From positions 186,001-250,000 of the forward strand of contig NZ_PVNH01000003.1 of the NCBI RefSeq assembly GCF_003001955.1: a stretch of 64,000 nucleotides of DNA, written 5' to 3'. This stretch comes from Prauserella shujinwangii (GTDB lineage: Bacteria > Actinomycetota > Actinomycetes > Mycobacteriales > Pseudonocardiaceae). Below are positions 18,221 through 26,413 of the stretch, one piece after another; within the stretch, counting starts at the first letter, position 1; every line of letters begins with the position of its first letter. Under the pieces are notes generated by a model. The model did no database searches. It saw only the letters and a program-made list of their open reading frames with translations, and had not been told where the DNA came from. A program made the translations under genes and the position numbers.

Positions 18221-19161
18221 ACCGCCAGCTCCTTCAGCTCGTGGAAGGCCTCGGTGCGCTGCCCGGACTCGAACTCGCGCACCAGGGCCAGGTAGACGTC
18301 CTCCAGGCGCGCCCTGCGCACCTCCAGATCGGTGATCGCGTCGCCGTGCCGGGCGAACAGCTCCCGGACGTACGCGGTCGCGTCGGTCACGGCATGGGTC
18401 CGCTGCTCGCCACCCCGGCGGTACCGGACCTCGGCCGTGCCCGCCACGCGCGTGGCCAGCTCGGCGGGGGTCCCCTCGGCCGCGATCGTGCCCCCGGCCA
18501 GGATCAGGATCCGGTCGGACAGCTTCTCCGCCTCGTCCAGGTCGTGCGTGGTGAGCAGGATCGCCGTGTCCTCCAGCTCGGACAGCCGGTGCACGACGTC
18601 GTGGAACTCGTGGCGGGCCTGCGGGTCGAAGCCCACCGTGGGTTCGTCGAGGAACAGCAGGTCGGGCCTGCCGACGAGGCCGACGGCGACGTCGAGCCTG
18701 CGCCGCTGCCCGCCGGAAAGGCGCGCGACGACCGCGTCCGCCCGGTCCCGCAGCCCGACGAGGTCGACCAGCTCGTCCACCGGGTACGGGCGGGGGCGTT
18801 CCGCCGTGCGGTACGGGGCGTAGAACCGGCCGAGGTGGTCGAGCAGTTCGCGGACGCGCCAGCGGCCGTGGTCGCGCCACGACTGCAGCACCACCCCCAG
18901 CCGGGCGCGCCACGCCTCGTTTCCGTGGTCCGGGTCGGTGCCCAGCACCCGCACCTCGCCTGCCGAGCGCCTGCGGAAGCCCTCGAGGATCTCGATCGTG
19001 GTGGTCTTGCCCGCGCCGTTGGGCCCGAGCAGCGCCACGACCTCACCCCGGTGCACCCGGAGGTCGACCCCGCGCAGGACCTCGGTGGAGCCGTAGCGCA
19101 TCCGCAGATCGCGGGTCTCGATGACCGGGGTGGAGCCACCGGTCGGTTGTGCCAAGTTCAT
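18217..19161 (-). CDS. ABC exporter ATPase (DrrA-like)
   Basis: The 314-residue protein has Walker A LLGPNGAGKTTTIEILEGF, the Q-loop in LGVVLQSWRDHGRWRVREL, signature LSGGQRRRLDVA, Walker B LLFLDEPTVGFDP and the switch His in LLTTHDLDEAEKL. The C-terminal 80 residues are the extra domain found in DrrA-type ATPases. The frame extends upstream to 19392, but the ATG at 19161 matches the family N-terminus and leaves room for the divergent promoter. It is first in the exporter/UvrA operon and faces the tandem-MerR regulator gene. Confidence 0.9.
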   Translation of the reverse strand: MNLAQPTGGSTPVIETRDLRMRYGSTEVLRGVDLRVHRGEVVALLGPNGAGKTTTIEILEGFRRRSAGEVRVLGTDPDHGNEAWRARLGVVLQSWRDHGRWRVRELLDHLGRFYAPYRTAERPRPYPVDELVDLVGLRDRADAVVARLSGGQRRRLDVAVGLVGRPDLLFLDEPTVGFDPQARHEFHDVVHRLSELEDTAILLTTHDLDEAEKLSDRILILAGGTIAAEGTPAELATRVAGTAEVRYRRGGEQRTHAVTDATAYVRELFARHGDAITDLEVRRARLEDVYLALVREFESGQRTEAFHELKELAV

Positions 19162-19178
19162 GCCTTCGAACTTATCGT

Positions 19179-19201
19179 TCAAATTGCATGTGTAAGGTTG
19201 A
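19179..19201. promoter_or_regulatory. Divergent promoter region with MerR-like dyad
   Basis: TCAA (19179-19182) and TTGA (19198-19201) are separated by 15 bp, in the only AT-rich patch between the exporter operon and the regulator gene. On the exporter strand TCAACC and GATAAG are 19 bp apart. This fits a MerR-type operator acting on one or both directions (inference). Confidence 0.4.
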
Positions 19202-19233
19202 CGAGAATCAGCCCCAGGCAGAGCGGGAGTTCG

Positions 19234-19959
19234 ATGGCACCAACCCTCAAATCCGGGGAGAACTTGCGGCCGATCGATCTCGCGCGTGCGGGAGGGGTCT
19301 CGGCTCAGCAGGTGCGCAACTACGTCGAGGCGGGCGTCCTCCCGGCGGTGCCGCGCACCGCCAGCGGGTATCGCCGGTTCGGTCACCGGCACCTGCGCGC
19401 GCTACTGGCCTACCGGGCGCTGGGCAGTGCCCTCGGCTGGGTGATCGCGCGGGAGATCATGCTCGCGGTCCACGCCGGGGACACCGCGCACGCGCTCGCG
19501 CTCATCGACGAGGGCCACGCCGGCCTGCACGAGCAACGGGGGTCGTTGCGGGCCACCGCGCGGGCGCTGGCGGACGTCGCGGGGCAGGTGCCGGACACGA
19601 CCGGGCCACGGCGGGCGGACCTGCGGATCGGCGAGGTCGCCCGCAGGCTGGGGGTGCGCCCTTCGGCGCTGCGGGTGTGGGAGTCGGCGGGGCTGCTGTC
19701 GCCGCGCCGCGAGGGCGGCACCGGCTACCGCAGGTACCGGCCGGCCGATGTGCGGGACGCCCGGGTCGTCCACCTGCTGCGGGAGAGCCGCTACCCGCTC
19801 GACCAGATCGGACCGGTGCTCGACGACCTCCGCGAGGCGGGCAGCACCGAGGAACTCCGGGCCGCCATCGCCCGGCGCGAGGAGAGCCTGACGCAGCGGG
19901 CGGCCGCGATGCTGGCCGCGGCGAGCCACCTGCACGGGTACCTGGAGGAGGGCTCGTGA
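19234..19959 (+). CDS. MerR-family regulator with two HTH domains
   Basis: The 241-residue protein has two MerR-type DNA-binding domains in one chain: NLRPIDLARAGGVSAQQVRN with YVEAGVLPAVPRTASGYRRF at about residues 10-55, and LRIGEVARRLGVRPSALRVW with ESAGLLSPRREGGTGYRRYR at about 128-170. Each is followed by a helical wing region; a short coiled coil ends the protein. No drug-binding TipAS or GyrI domain is seen. MerR proteins usually have one such domain and act as dimers, so one chain may mimic a dimer. It is divergent from the DrrABC-like operon and likely controls it. The stop codon is inside the palindromic element. Confidence 0.85.
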   Translation: MAPTLKSGENLRPIDLARAGGVSAQQVRNYVEAGVLPAVPRTASGYRRFGHRHLRALLAYRALGSALGWVIAREIMLAVHAGDTAHALALIDEGHAGLHEQRGSLRATARALADVAGQVPDTTGPRRADLRIGEVARRLGVRPSALRVWESAGLLSPRREGGTGYRRYRPADVRDARVVHLLRESRYPLDQIGPVLDDLREAGSTEELRAAIARREESLTQRAAAMLAAASHLHGYLEEGS

Positions 19960-20000
19960 GTGGGAAACGTGGTAAGAACCACGCTTCCCACTCACGAGCC
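19951..20000. terminator. Palindromic intergenic element, copy 3
   Basis: The best-preserved copy: arms GGCTCGTGAGTGGGAA and TTCCCACTCACGAGCC pair fully, with CGTGGTAAGAACCACG in the middle. It lies between convergent genes and includes the TGA of the MerR gene. Confidence 0.75.
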
Positions 20001-20009
20001 CGCGGGCGG

Positions 20010-22328
20010 TCAGTGCCGGAAGAAGCGCCGGTACTGCTGCCAGACCACGTCGGCTTCCGCCGCCGTGTCGAGGAACATCAGCGAGTCCATCCGGCAGTTA
20101 CACGGGTTGGTCTCCCGGTTGTCCTGCGGGAAGCTGCCGCCGATCTTGATCCCGCGCGGGTTGGTCGCACTCGTGCCCGAGCCGTCGACCTGCCAGGGGT
20201 CCCCGGCCTTCGTGTAGAAGCCCGGGACGGCCTTGCCGTTGCGGTACAGCGCCATCTCGCCCGTGGTGTAGTCGAACGTCGCCGCCAGGTGCACCCACTC
20301 GTCCTGCGGGAGCAGCTGGCGCCAGTCCTGGCTCGCGGCGAAGATCTGCGACTCACCGCCGTCGATCCGCCTGCCCAGGGCCACAAGACGTAGCTCACCG
20401 TCTACATTGATCAATTCAAGCAGGGCCCGGACGTTGTGCCCCTCGGAGTCCCCGCTGAGGATCCCGGCAAGGCCGACCGCGTTGTAGTGGTCGTCCGGGT
20501 TCGCCGTCGTGGAGTTGGGGCTCGGGTTCTGCCCGGTCATCTTGAACCAGCCCATCACCGTCGCGCCCCGCACGCCGTTGAACGCGCTCAGCGACTCCAC
20601 GCCGTCGGCGTCGCCGTCCCAGACGCCTGCCTTCCAGTCGTCGTTGCCGTTCTGGTCCGGGTTCACCTGCCGCAGCTGCAGCGCGTTGTTGCTGCCCGGG
20701 AACGCGCCGTCGCCCACGCGCATGTCCTCGCCGCCGTTGACCAGGTTCAGCAGCGTGCGTGAGCTGCCCTGGTCCAGCTCCCTGGCGTCGTCGGCCGCGA
20801 ACGGGTGCTCGAAGTCGTAGTACGCCACCAGGTCGCGCTCGACCTGGCGGGTGACTTCCGAGCCGGAGCCCCAGCGCGTGCCCGCGACCTTCCAGATCTT
20901 GCCGTTGGCCTTGGCCAGCAGGTACAGGTCGCCCCGCGAGTTCGTGCCGAAGCGCAGGTCGACCCTGCCGTCCCCGACGAAGTCGCTCATCCGCATCCGC
21001 TTGCCGCCGGTGTCGAACAGCTGCAGCTCGTGCAGGGTGGCGGGCTTGTGGCCACGCTTCATCTGGTTGACCTCGGTGTAGAACACCCGGCCGTCGACGA
21101 GGTCACCGAAGATGTACTTGCCCCACAGCAGCGGGAACTCCGCGCCGCGGTACACCTGGCCACCCGAGATGGCGTGGCCGCTGTCGGAGTTGCACGGCCA
21201 GTTCGGCGGCGGGTCGTGGTCGAACTGCGCCACGGGGTACACGTAGCCGTACCGCGCGTCGTCCTCGGGCAGCGGGTACAGCCAGCACTGGTTCGCCGGG
21301 TCGAAGCGGAAGGCGCCCTCGCGCTCGCTCCACCCGTAGTTGTCCCCGGCGCGCACCTCGTACACGGCCTCGATCGCGTGCTGGCCGATGTGCCCGAGGT
21401 ACAGGGCGTTCCGGCCGCCGCGGTCCCAGCTGAACCGGTGCGGGTCCCGCATGCCGACCGCGTAGATCTCGCCCAGCGCGCCCTCCTGCCCGACGAACGG
21501 GTTGTCGTCCGGGATGCCGTACTGGCCGTTCGGGCCGTCGCTGCCTGCCGGGTCGATCCGCAGGATCTTGCCCGCGGGCGTGCTCATGTCCTGCGGAACG
21601 TCGGTCCCCACCCCGATGCCGCCGTCGCCGACAGCGAGGTAGAGCATGCCGTAGTCGGCGTCACCCGGCTTGGCGGTGGGGTTGAAGTCGATCTGCTGGA
21701 TCGCGTGAATCTGCGTGGTGAAACCGAACCGGAAGATCTCCCGCTGGCTGCCGGAGAACACGTTGGCCGAGGGGTCGTCGGCCGTCCACTCCGTCACCAC
21801 GCTCTGCACGAACGCGTTGGGCTGGTTCGGGTAGGTCGGCTCCTTCTCCGCGATGGCGTCGCGGTCCTCGGTGTGGACGGTGTAGAGCTTGCCGTTGCTC
21901 GCGAACTCCGGGTGGAACGTGACGAACCCGAAGCCACTGCCCAGGCCGCGGCCGGAGAAGTAGTCCTCGAAGCGTTCCTTGAAGTTCAGGTAGACGTGCT
22001 GCCGCTCGCCGTCGAGGAGGTACAGCGGGCCGTTGAGGTCGGGGACGTACATGCGGCCGGAGCCGTCGGGGACCTCGCCGATGTAGTTGATCCGGTTGTG
22101 CCGCATCAGCCTGCGGTCGGTCGGTGCCGGGGTCGGCTCCGACTCGGGCAGTTGCGCGTACTCCTCGAGCACGAGGCCGAGCCGCGACTGCTGAGGGTCC
22201 TCCGGAACCGGATCGGTGATCGGCTGATCCGGCGGTGGGGTGGACTGCGCCGCCGCCGGTGGTGCGACCAGGGTCGCCGTGAGCACCGTCGCGGTGATCA
22301 CGGGCACCCACCATCTATGCTTGCCCAT
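20010..22328 (-). CDS. Secreted PQQ-type sugar dehydrogenase with C-terminal LamG domain
   Basis: The 772-residue protein has a signal peptide (residues 1-28, ending APPAAAQS). Residues about 70-520 form a sorbosone/glucose dehydrogenase beta-propeller: GLGSGFGFVTFHPEFASNG, MLYLAVGDGG, GKILRIDPAG, YAVGMRDPHRFSWD and YGWSEREG. Residues about 560-770 form a lectin-like LamG domain (LVAYYDFEHPF, EWVHLAATFDYTTGEMALYR). Such enzymes oxidise sugars at the cell surface using PQQ or a similar quinone; the LamG part probably binds glycan. It is last in the leftward operon, behind two hairpins. PQQ synthesis genes are not in the window. Confidence 0.85.
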   Translation of the reverse strand: MGKHRWWVPVITATVLTATLVAPPAAAQSTPPPDQPITDPVPEDPQQSRLGLVLEEYAQLPESEPTPAPTDRRLMRHNRINYIGEVPDGSGRMYVPDLNGPLYLLDGERQHVYLNFKERFEDYFSGRGLGSGFGFVTFHPEFASNGKLYTVHTEDRDAIAEKEPTYPNQPNAFVQSVVTEWTADDPSANVFSGSQREIFRFGFTTQIHAIQQIDFNPTAKPGDADYGMLYLAVGDGGIGVGTDVPQDMSTPAGKILRIDPAGSDGPNGQYGIPDDNPFVGQEGALGEIYAVGMRDPHRFSWDRGGRNALYLGHIGQHAIEAVYEVRAGDNYGWSEREGAFRFDPANQCWLYPLPEDDARYGYVYPVAQFDHDPPPNWPCNSDSGHAISGGQVYRGAEFPLLWGKYIFGDLVDGRVFYTEVNQMKRGHKPATLHELQLFDTGGKRMRMSDFVGDGRVDLRFGTNSRGDLYLLAKANGKIWKVAGTRWGSGSEVTRQVERDLVAYYDFEHPFAADDARELDQGSSRTLLNLVNGGEDMRVGDGAFPGSNNALQLRQVNPDQNGNDDWKAGVWDGDADGVESLSAFNGVRGATVMGWFKMTGQNPSPNSTTANPDDHYNAVGLAGILSGDSEGHNVRALLELINVDGELRLVALGRRIDGGESQIFAASQDWRQLLPQDEWVHLAATFDYTTGEMALYRNGKAVPGFYTKAGDPWQVDGSGTSATNPRGIKIGGSFPQDNRETNPCNCRMDSLMFLDTAAEADVVWQQYRRFFRH

Positions 22329-22363
22329 CGTTGGACTCCATCCCTCGGGTCGGGGTTGGTGGT

Positions 22364-22421
22364 GGGCTGCCGCTGCCACGGCAGCCCGGCTCGCCTCCCC
22401 GGGTGCGAGCCCGGGGAGGCG
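22364..22421 (-). terminator. Two adjacent stem-loops inside the operon
   Basis: GGGCTGCCG/CGGCAGCCC (22364-22387) and CGCCTCCCCGGG/CCCGGGGAGGCG (22392-22421) lie between the lectin-fold protein gene and the sugar dehydrogenase gene. They may attenuate transcription into, or protect the mRNA ends around, the last gene. Confidence 0.55.
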
Positions 22422-22429
22422 ACGCCGCT

Positions 22430-23149
22430 TCAGGGGGTGTGCTGCTGCCCCGGTACCGCCTTGCTGCCCGCCACGACGACGTCGCGGATCCGGCCGAAGT
22501 TGTCGAACGAGCCGAAGCCGACCCTGCCGCCGGCGAACGTGGTGTCCGTGGCGGTCATGAGCGGCTCGTCCGCCCCGTCGACGTACACCGCGATCCGGCC
22601 CGTCTCCGCGTGGTAGTCGAGGCGGACGTCGTGCCATTCGGTGTCGTCGATGGCGGGCGGGGCGCCGATGGTGCCGTTCCACTGGTCGTCGATGCGCACG
22701 CGGTCGGCGTCGGCGACCTTGAAGATCCCGTTGTGCGGGTAGATCGTGTTGTCCTGCGAGAGGTGCGCGTAGTAGAAGCGGGTCGGGGACTGGTAGTTGA
22801 AGACCAGGATGACGTCGCGGTCGTTACGGGTCACCGGTTCGTCGATGCGGACCTCCGCGCGGTAGCTGAGCGAACGCAGCTCCGGTCCTTTCTCGACGAT
22901 CGCGAACTCGAACGGCCTGCGGGGACCGCCGGGGTTCGTGCCCCGCTCGGTCATCACCACCTGGCCGTGCTCGAACGCCCACTTCTCCGGGTTGAGCGGT
23001 TCCCAGTGGCGGTCGGTCGCCTGCGGGTGCACGACGGCGAACGGGCCTTCGTGCGGGTCCAGATCGCCGGGAGTGCCTGCCGCGGCGGGAGCCACACCGG
23101 CGAGGGAGAGCGCGCACGCGGCCAGTGCGGTGGGCAGTTTTCGGTTCAT
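22430..23149 (-). CDS. Secreted lectin/glucanase-fold protein (DUF1080-like)
   Basis: The 239-residue protein has a signal peptide (LPTALAACALSLAGVAPAAAG). It is followed by a concanavalin-A-like beta-sandwich: SYRAEVRIDEPV, VFNYQSPTRFYYAHLSQD, WHDVRLDYHAETGRIAVYVD and GGRVGFGSFDNFGRIRDVVV. The last three are typical of DUF1080 proteins, some of which hydrolyse 3-keto-glycosides; others only bind glycan. The ATG at 23149 is 38 nt after the isomerase stop. In this operon a 3-keto-glycoside role fits the dehydrogenase and isomerase beside it, but this is inference. Confidence 0.65.
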   Translation of the reverse strand: MNRKLPTALAACALSLAGVAPAAAGTPGDLDPHEGPFAVVHPQATDRHWEPLNPEKWAFEHGQVVMTERGTNPGGPRRPFEFAIVEKGPELRSLSYRAEVRIDEPVTRNDRDVILVFNYQSPTRFYYAHLSQDNTIYPHNGIFKVADADRVRIDDQWNGTIGAPPAIDDTEWHDVRLDYHAETGRIAVYVDGADEPLMTATDTTFAGGRVGFGSFDNFGRIRDVVVAGSKAVPGQQHTP

Positions 23150-23187
23150 GGTCGTGATCCTTCCGGTGGGGACGGTCCGGGGATTCG

Positions 23188-24105
23188 CTACAGGTGCGGC
23201 TCCACGATCTCGACGTAGCGCCGTGCCATCGTGGCGAGGACGGCGGCGCCGGGAGCCGCCCAGACGTCGGCGTTGAAGATCTCCACCTCGACGTCGCCGG
23301 TGTAGCCCGCGGCCGCGACGGCGCGGGTGAGCGTGCGGAAGTCGATGTGCCCGTCGCCCATCATCCCGCGGCTGAGCAGCGTGTCCGCGGGCAGCGGCGT
23401 GATCCACTCGCAGACCTGGTAGGACACGATCCGCCTGCCCGCGCGCGCGATCTGGTCCAGCACGCCCGGCTCCCACCACACGTGGAACGTGTCCACCACG
23501 ACGCCGACGACGTCGGCCGGGTGCTGCTCGGCGAGGTCGAGCGCCTGCGCCAGGGTGGAGATCACCCCGCGGTCGGCGGCGAAGATGGGGTGCATGGGCT
23601 CGATCCCGAGTCGTACCCCGCGTGCCCGCGCGGGCGCGACCAGCTCGGCGACCGCCTCGGCCACCCGTTGCCGGGCGCCGGCGAGATCCCGGTCACCCTC
23701 GGGCAGCCCGCCGGGAACCAGCACCAGCGTGTCACAGCCCAGTGCCGCGGCCTCGTCCAGCGCCGCGATGTTCTCGGCGTGCGCCGCGGCCCGCGCGGAC
23801 GGCTCCGACACGGTGAAGAACCCGCCCCGGCACAGCGACGAGACCCGCAGCCCGGCGTCGCGGATCATGCGGGCGGCGGTGTCCAGCCCGGCCTCGGCGA
23901 GCGGTTCCCGCCACACGCCGATCGACCCGATGCCCGCGGCCACACAGCCGTCCACGGCCTCGCGCAGCGACCAGCGGGCGGTCGTGCGCTGGTTGAGCGA
24001 CAGCCGCGCCAGCCGGGGGTCGCCCGGCTCCGGTGTCGGCACGCGGGCCGGCGCCCCCGAGGGCACGTCCAGCTCTCGTGCCGCCGCCGGTGCGGTGCCG
24101 GTCAT
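23188..24105 (-). CDS. Sugar phosphate isomerase/epimerase-like TIM-barrel protein
   Basis: The 305-residue protein has the AP-endonuclease-2 TIM barrel: LSLNQRTTARWSLREAVDGC, GIGSIGVWREPLAEAG, CDTLVLVPGGLPEGDRD, GVRLGIEPMHP with the metal-type Glu and His, VGVVVDTFHVWWEP and VEVEIFNADVW. Members isomerise, epimerise or cleave sugars and keto-sugars. The ATG overlaps the DUF993 stop as ATGA. The frame is open upstream, but that part has no family match. It should work on the product of the neighbouring dehydrogenase. Confidence 0.82.
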   Translation of the reverse strand: MTGTAPAAARELDVPSGAPARVPTPEPGDPRLARLSLNQRTTARWSLREAVDGCVAAGIGSIGVWREPLAEAGLDTAARMIRDAGLRVSSLCRGGFFTVSEPSARAAAHAENIAALDEAAALGCDTLVLVPGGLPEGDRDLAGARQRVAEAVAELVAPARARGVRLGIEPMHPIFAADRGVISTLAQALDLAEQHPADVVGVVVDTFHVWWEPGVLDQIARAGRRIVSYQVCEWITPLPADTLLSRGMMGDGHIDFRTLTRAVAAAGYTGDVEVEIFNADVWAAPGAAVLATMARRYVEIVEPHL

Positions 24106-25262
24106 CGGACCGCTCCCGCGGCTTCCAGCCACAACCGCATGCGGTGGGCGGCGAGTTCCGGATCGGGCAGCAGCCGCGCCTCGTTGGCGAGCGCGAACGT
24201 TCTGGCCAGGTGCGGCACGCTCCGTGCGGACTGCAGCCCGCCGACCATGCTGAACCCGGGCTGGTGTCCGGCCAGCCACGCCAGGAACGCGATTCCCGTC
24301 TTGTAGTAGAAGGTGGGCGCGGCGAACACGTGCCGGGACAGCGGCAGCGTCGGTGCCAGCTCCTCGTCGTAGGTGGCCAGATCGTCCTCGTCGAGGGCGG
24401 CCAGTGCCGCCGAGGCGGCGGGCGCGATCGCGGAGAACGCGCCGAGCAGCGCGTCGGAGTGGTGCTCACCGTCGCCCCGGATCAGCTCGGGGTAGTTGAA
24501 GTCGTCGCCGGTGTAGAGCCGCACGCCGTCCGGCAGCGCGGCGCGCAGTCCGCGCTCGTGCTCGGCCGACAGCAGTGACACCTTCACCCCGTCGATCTTC
24601 GCCGCGTGCGCGCGGACGAGGCCGAGGAACGTCTCCGTGGCCGTGGGAACGTCGGTGGAACCCCAGTAGCCGGCCAGGTTCGGGTCGAACGCCTCGCCGA
24701 GCCAGTGCAGGATCACCGGTTCGGCGACCTGGCCGAGGATCGTGTCATACACCCGGCGGTAGTCGTCCGCGGAGCGCGCCAGCCGGGCGAGGTGCCGGGA
24801 GGCCATCACGATCACCTGCGAACCGCACCCCTCCACGAAACCGACCTGTTCCTCGTACGCGGCGACCACCCCGTCGAGGTCGGCGATGTCGTCCCGGTGG
24901 TCGGTGCCCGCGCCCGAGGCGATCCGGGCCCCGAAGTCCCTCGCCTGCTCGGCGCTGCGCCGGATGAGCTCCCGCACCGCCGCCCAGTCCAGGCCCATGT
25001 TGCGCTGCGCGGTGTCCATCGCCTCCGCCACCCCGAGCCCGTACCGGAACAGCTCGCGACGGAAGGCCAATGTGGAGTCCCAGTCGACCGTGGCAGGTGC
25101 GCCCGGCGTGTTGTCGCCGAGGGGGTCGGCGGCCACGTGTGCCGCGGCGAAGGCGACGCGCGACGCGTAGGGCTGGGGGTGTTCCTTCCACCGCCGGGGC
25201 TCGCGCAGCGGGATCTCGGTCCAGTCGCCGTCCGCGGTGGGCAGGTGGATCGTCGAGGTCAT
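24102..25262 (-). CDS. DUF993 family protein (dihydrodipicolinate-synthase-like barrel)
   Basis: The 386-residue protein begins MTSTIHLPTADGDWTEIPL and has VDWDSTLAFRRELFRYGLGV, AEAMDTAQRNMGLDWAAVRE, IDGVKVSLLSAEHERGLRAA and YTGDDFNYPELI, a set I recognise as DUF993. The Lys in DGVKVSLL is placed like the Schiff-base Lys of DapA-type aldolases, so an aldolase or dehydratase acting on a keto-sugar is plausible but unproven. Both ends overlap neighbours as ATGA. DUF993 genes commonly sit beside Gfo/Idh/MocA and isomerase genes in actinomycetes, as here. Confidence 0.8.
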   Translation of the reverse strand: MTSTIHLPTADGDWTEIPLREPRRWKEHPQPYASRVAFAAAHVAADPLGDNTPGAPATVDWDSTLAFRRELFRYGLGVAEAMDTAQRNMGLDWAAVRELIRRSAEQARDFGARIASGAGTDHRDDIADLDGVVAAYEEQVGFVEGCGSQVIVMASRHLARLARSADDYRRVYDTILGQVAEPVILHWLGEAFDPNLAGYWGSTDVPTATETFLGLVRAHAAKIDGVKVSLLSAEHERGLRAALPDGVRLYTGDDFNYPELIRGDGEHHSDALLGAFSAIAPAASAALAALDEDDLATYDEELAPTLPLSRHVFAAPTFYYKTGIAFLAWLAGHQPGFSMVGGLQSARSVPHLARTFALANEARLLPDPELAAHRMRLWLEAAGAVR

Positions 25263-26413
25263 GCCGCGCCCTCCTGGACCAGCTCGACGCGACGGCCCTC
25301 CGCCGACGACGCGAGCCCGGCGTCGACCAGTCGCAGTCCGCGCACCCCGGCGGCCAGGTCGTAGGGGTGCGGCCTGCCGTGGTGCACGTCGAGGAGGAAC
25401 CGCTCCCACTGGGCGCGGAAGCCGTTGCCGAACTCCTGGTTGTCCGGCACCTCGTCCCACTGCGCCCGGAAGTCCTCGGTGGTCGGCAGGTCGGGGTTCC
25501 ACACCGGCTTGGGCGTGCGCACCCGGGGCTGGATCCGGCAGCCGAACAGGCCGGCGACCGCCGAGCCGTGCGTACCGTCCACCTGGAACTCGACGAGCTC
25601 CTTGCGCTCGACCCGCACCGCCCACGACGAGTTCACCTGCGCGATCACGTCCCCCTCGAGCTCGAAGATCGCGTACGCGGCGTCGTCGGCGGTGGCCTCG
25701 TAGCGTTCGCCGTGCTCGTCCCAGCGGTACGGGATGTGCGTGACGGCCTTGGCGGTGACCGCCCGGACGGGGCCGAAGAGGTTCTCCAGCACGTAGTTCC
25801 AGTGGCAGAACATGTCGAGCACCATCCCGCCGCCGTCTTCGGCCCGGTAGTTCCAGCTCGGCCGCTGCGCCGGGATCAGGTCACCCTCGAACACCCAGTA
25901 GCCGAACTCGCCGCGCACCGAGAGGATGCGGCCGAAGAATCCACTGTCGACGAGTCGCTTCAGCTTGCGCAGGCCCGGCAGGTACAGCTTGTCGTGGACG
26001 ACGCCGTTGACGATCCCGGCGGCCTCGGCGGCGCGCACGAGCTCCTCGCCCTCGGGGACCGACGACGCCACCGGCTTCTCGGTGTAGATGTGCTTTCCGG
26101 CGCTGACCGCCTTCAGGATGGCCTTCTTGCGCTCGCTGGTGATCTGGGCGTCGAAGTAGATCCGCGCGTCGTCCTCGGCGAGCAGCGAGTCCAGATCGGT
26201 GCTCCAGTCGGCGATGCCGTGGGCCTCGGCCAGCCGCGCCAGCTTGTCGGCGTTGCGGCCGACCAGCACGGGCTCGACCTGGATGCGGTCGCCGTCGCCG
26301 ACGGCGATGCCGCCCTCGTCGCGGATCGCGAGCACCGAGCGCAGCAGGTGCTGGCGATATCCCATGCGGCCGGTGACGCCGTTCATCAGGATGCGGTAGG
26401 TGTGCGTGCTCAT
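25259..26413 (-). CDS. Gfo/Idh/MocA family NAD(P)-dependent sugar oxidoreductase
   Basis: The 384-residue protein opens YRILMNGVTGRMGYRQHLLR with a Rossmann fold. It contains AGKHIYTEKPVASSVPEGEE, the cofactor-site EKP motif with its catalytic-type Lys, then GVVHDKLYLPGLRKLKRLVD. The C-terminal half forms the open sheet of this family (GGGMVLDMFCHWNYVLENLFG has the usual DMxxH-like metal/substrate position). It oxidises a sugar hydroxyl, in several family members at C3. ATG and stop overlap LivF and DUF993 genes by ATGA. The substrate is unknown. Confidence 0.85.
   Translation of the reverse strand: MSTHTYRILMNGVTGRMGYRQHLLRSVLAIRDEGGIAVGDGDRIQVEPVLVGRNADKLARLAEAHGIADWSTDLDSLLAEDDARIYFDAQITSERKKAILKAVSAGKHIYTEKPVASSVPEGEELVRAAEAAGIVNGVVHDKLYLPGLRKLKRLVDSGFFGRILSVRGEFGYWVFEGDLIPAQRPSWNYRAEDGGGMVLDMFCHWNYVLENLFGPVRAVTAKAVTHIPYRWDEHGERYEATADDAAYAIFELEGDVIAQVNSSWAVRVERKELVEFQVDGTHGSAVAGLFGCRIQPRVRTPKPVWNPDLPTTEDFRAQWDEVPDNQEFGNGFRAQWERFLLDVHHGRPHPYDLAAGVRGLRLVDAGLASSAEGRRVELVQEGAA

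Noticed and set aside
20010-22682. Longer version of the sugar dehydrogenase starting at 22682
   Set aside because: The extension overlaps the preceding secreted-protein gene and hides the clear signal peptide that begins at 22328.
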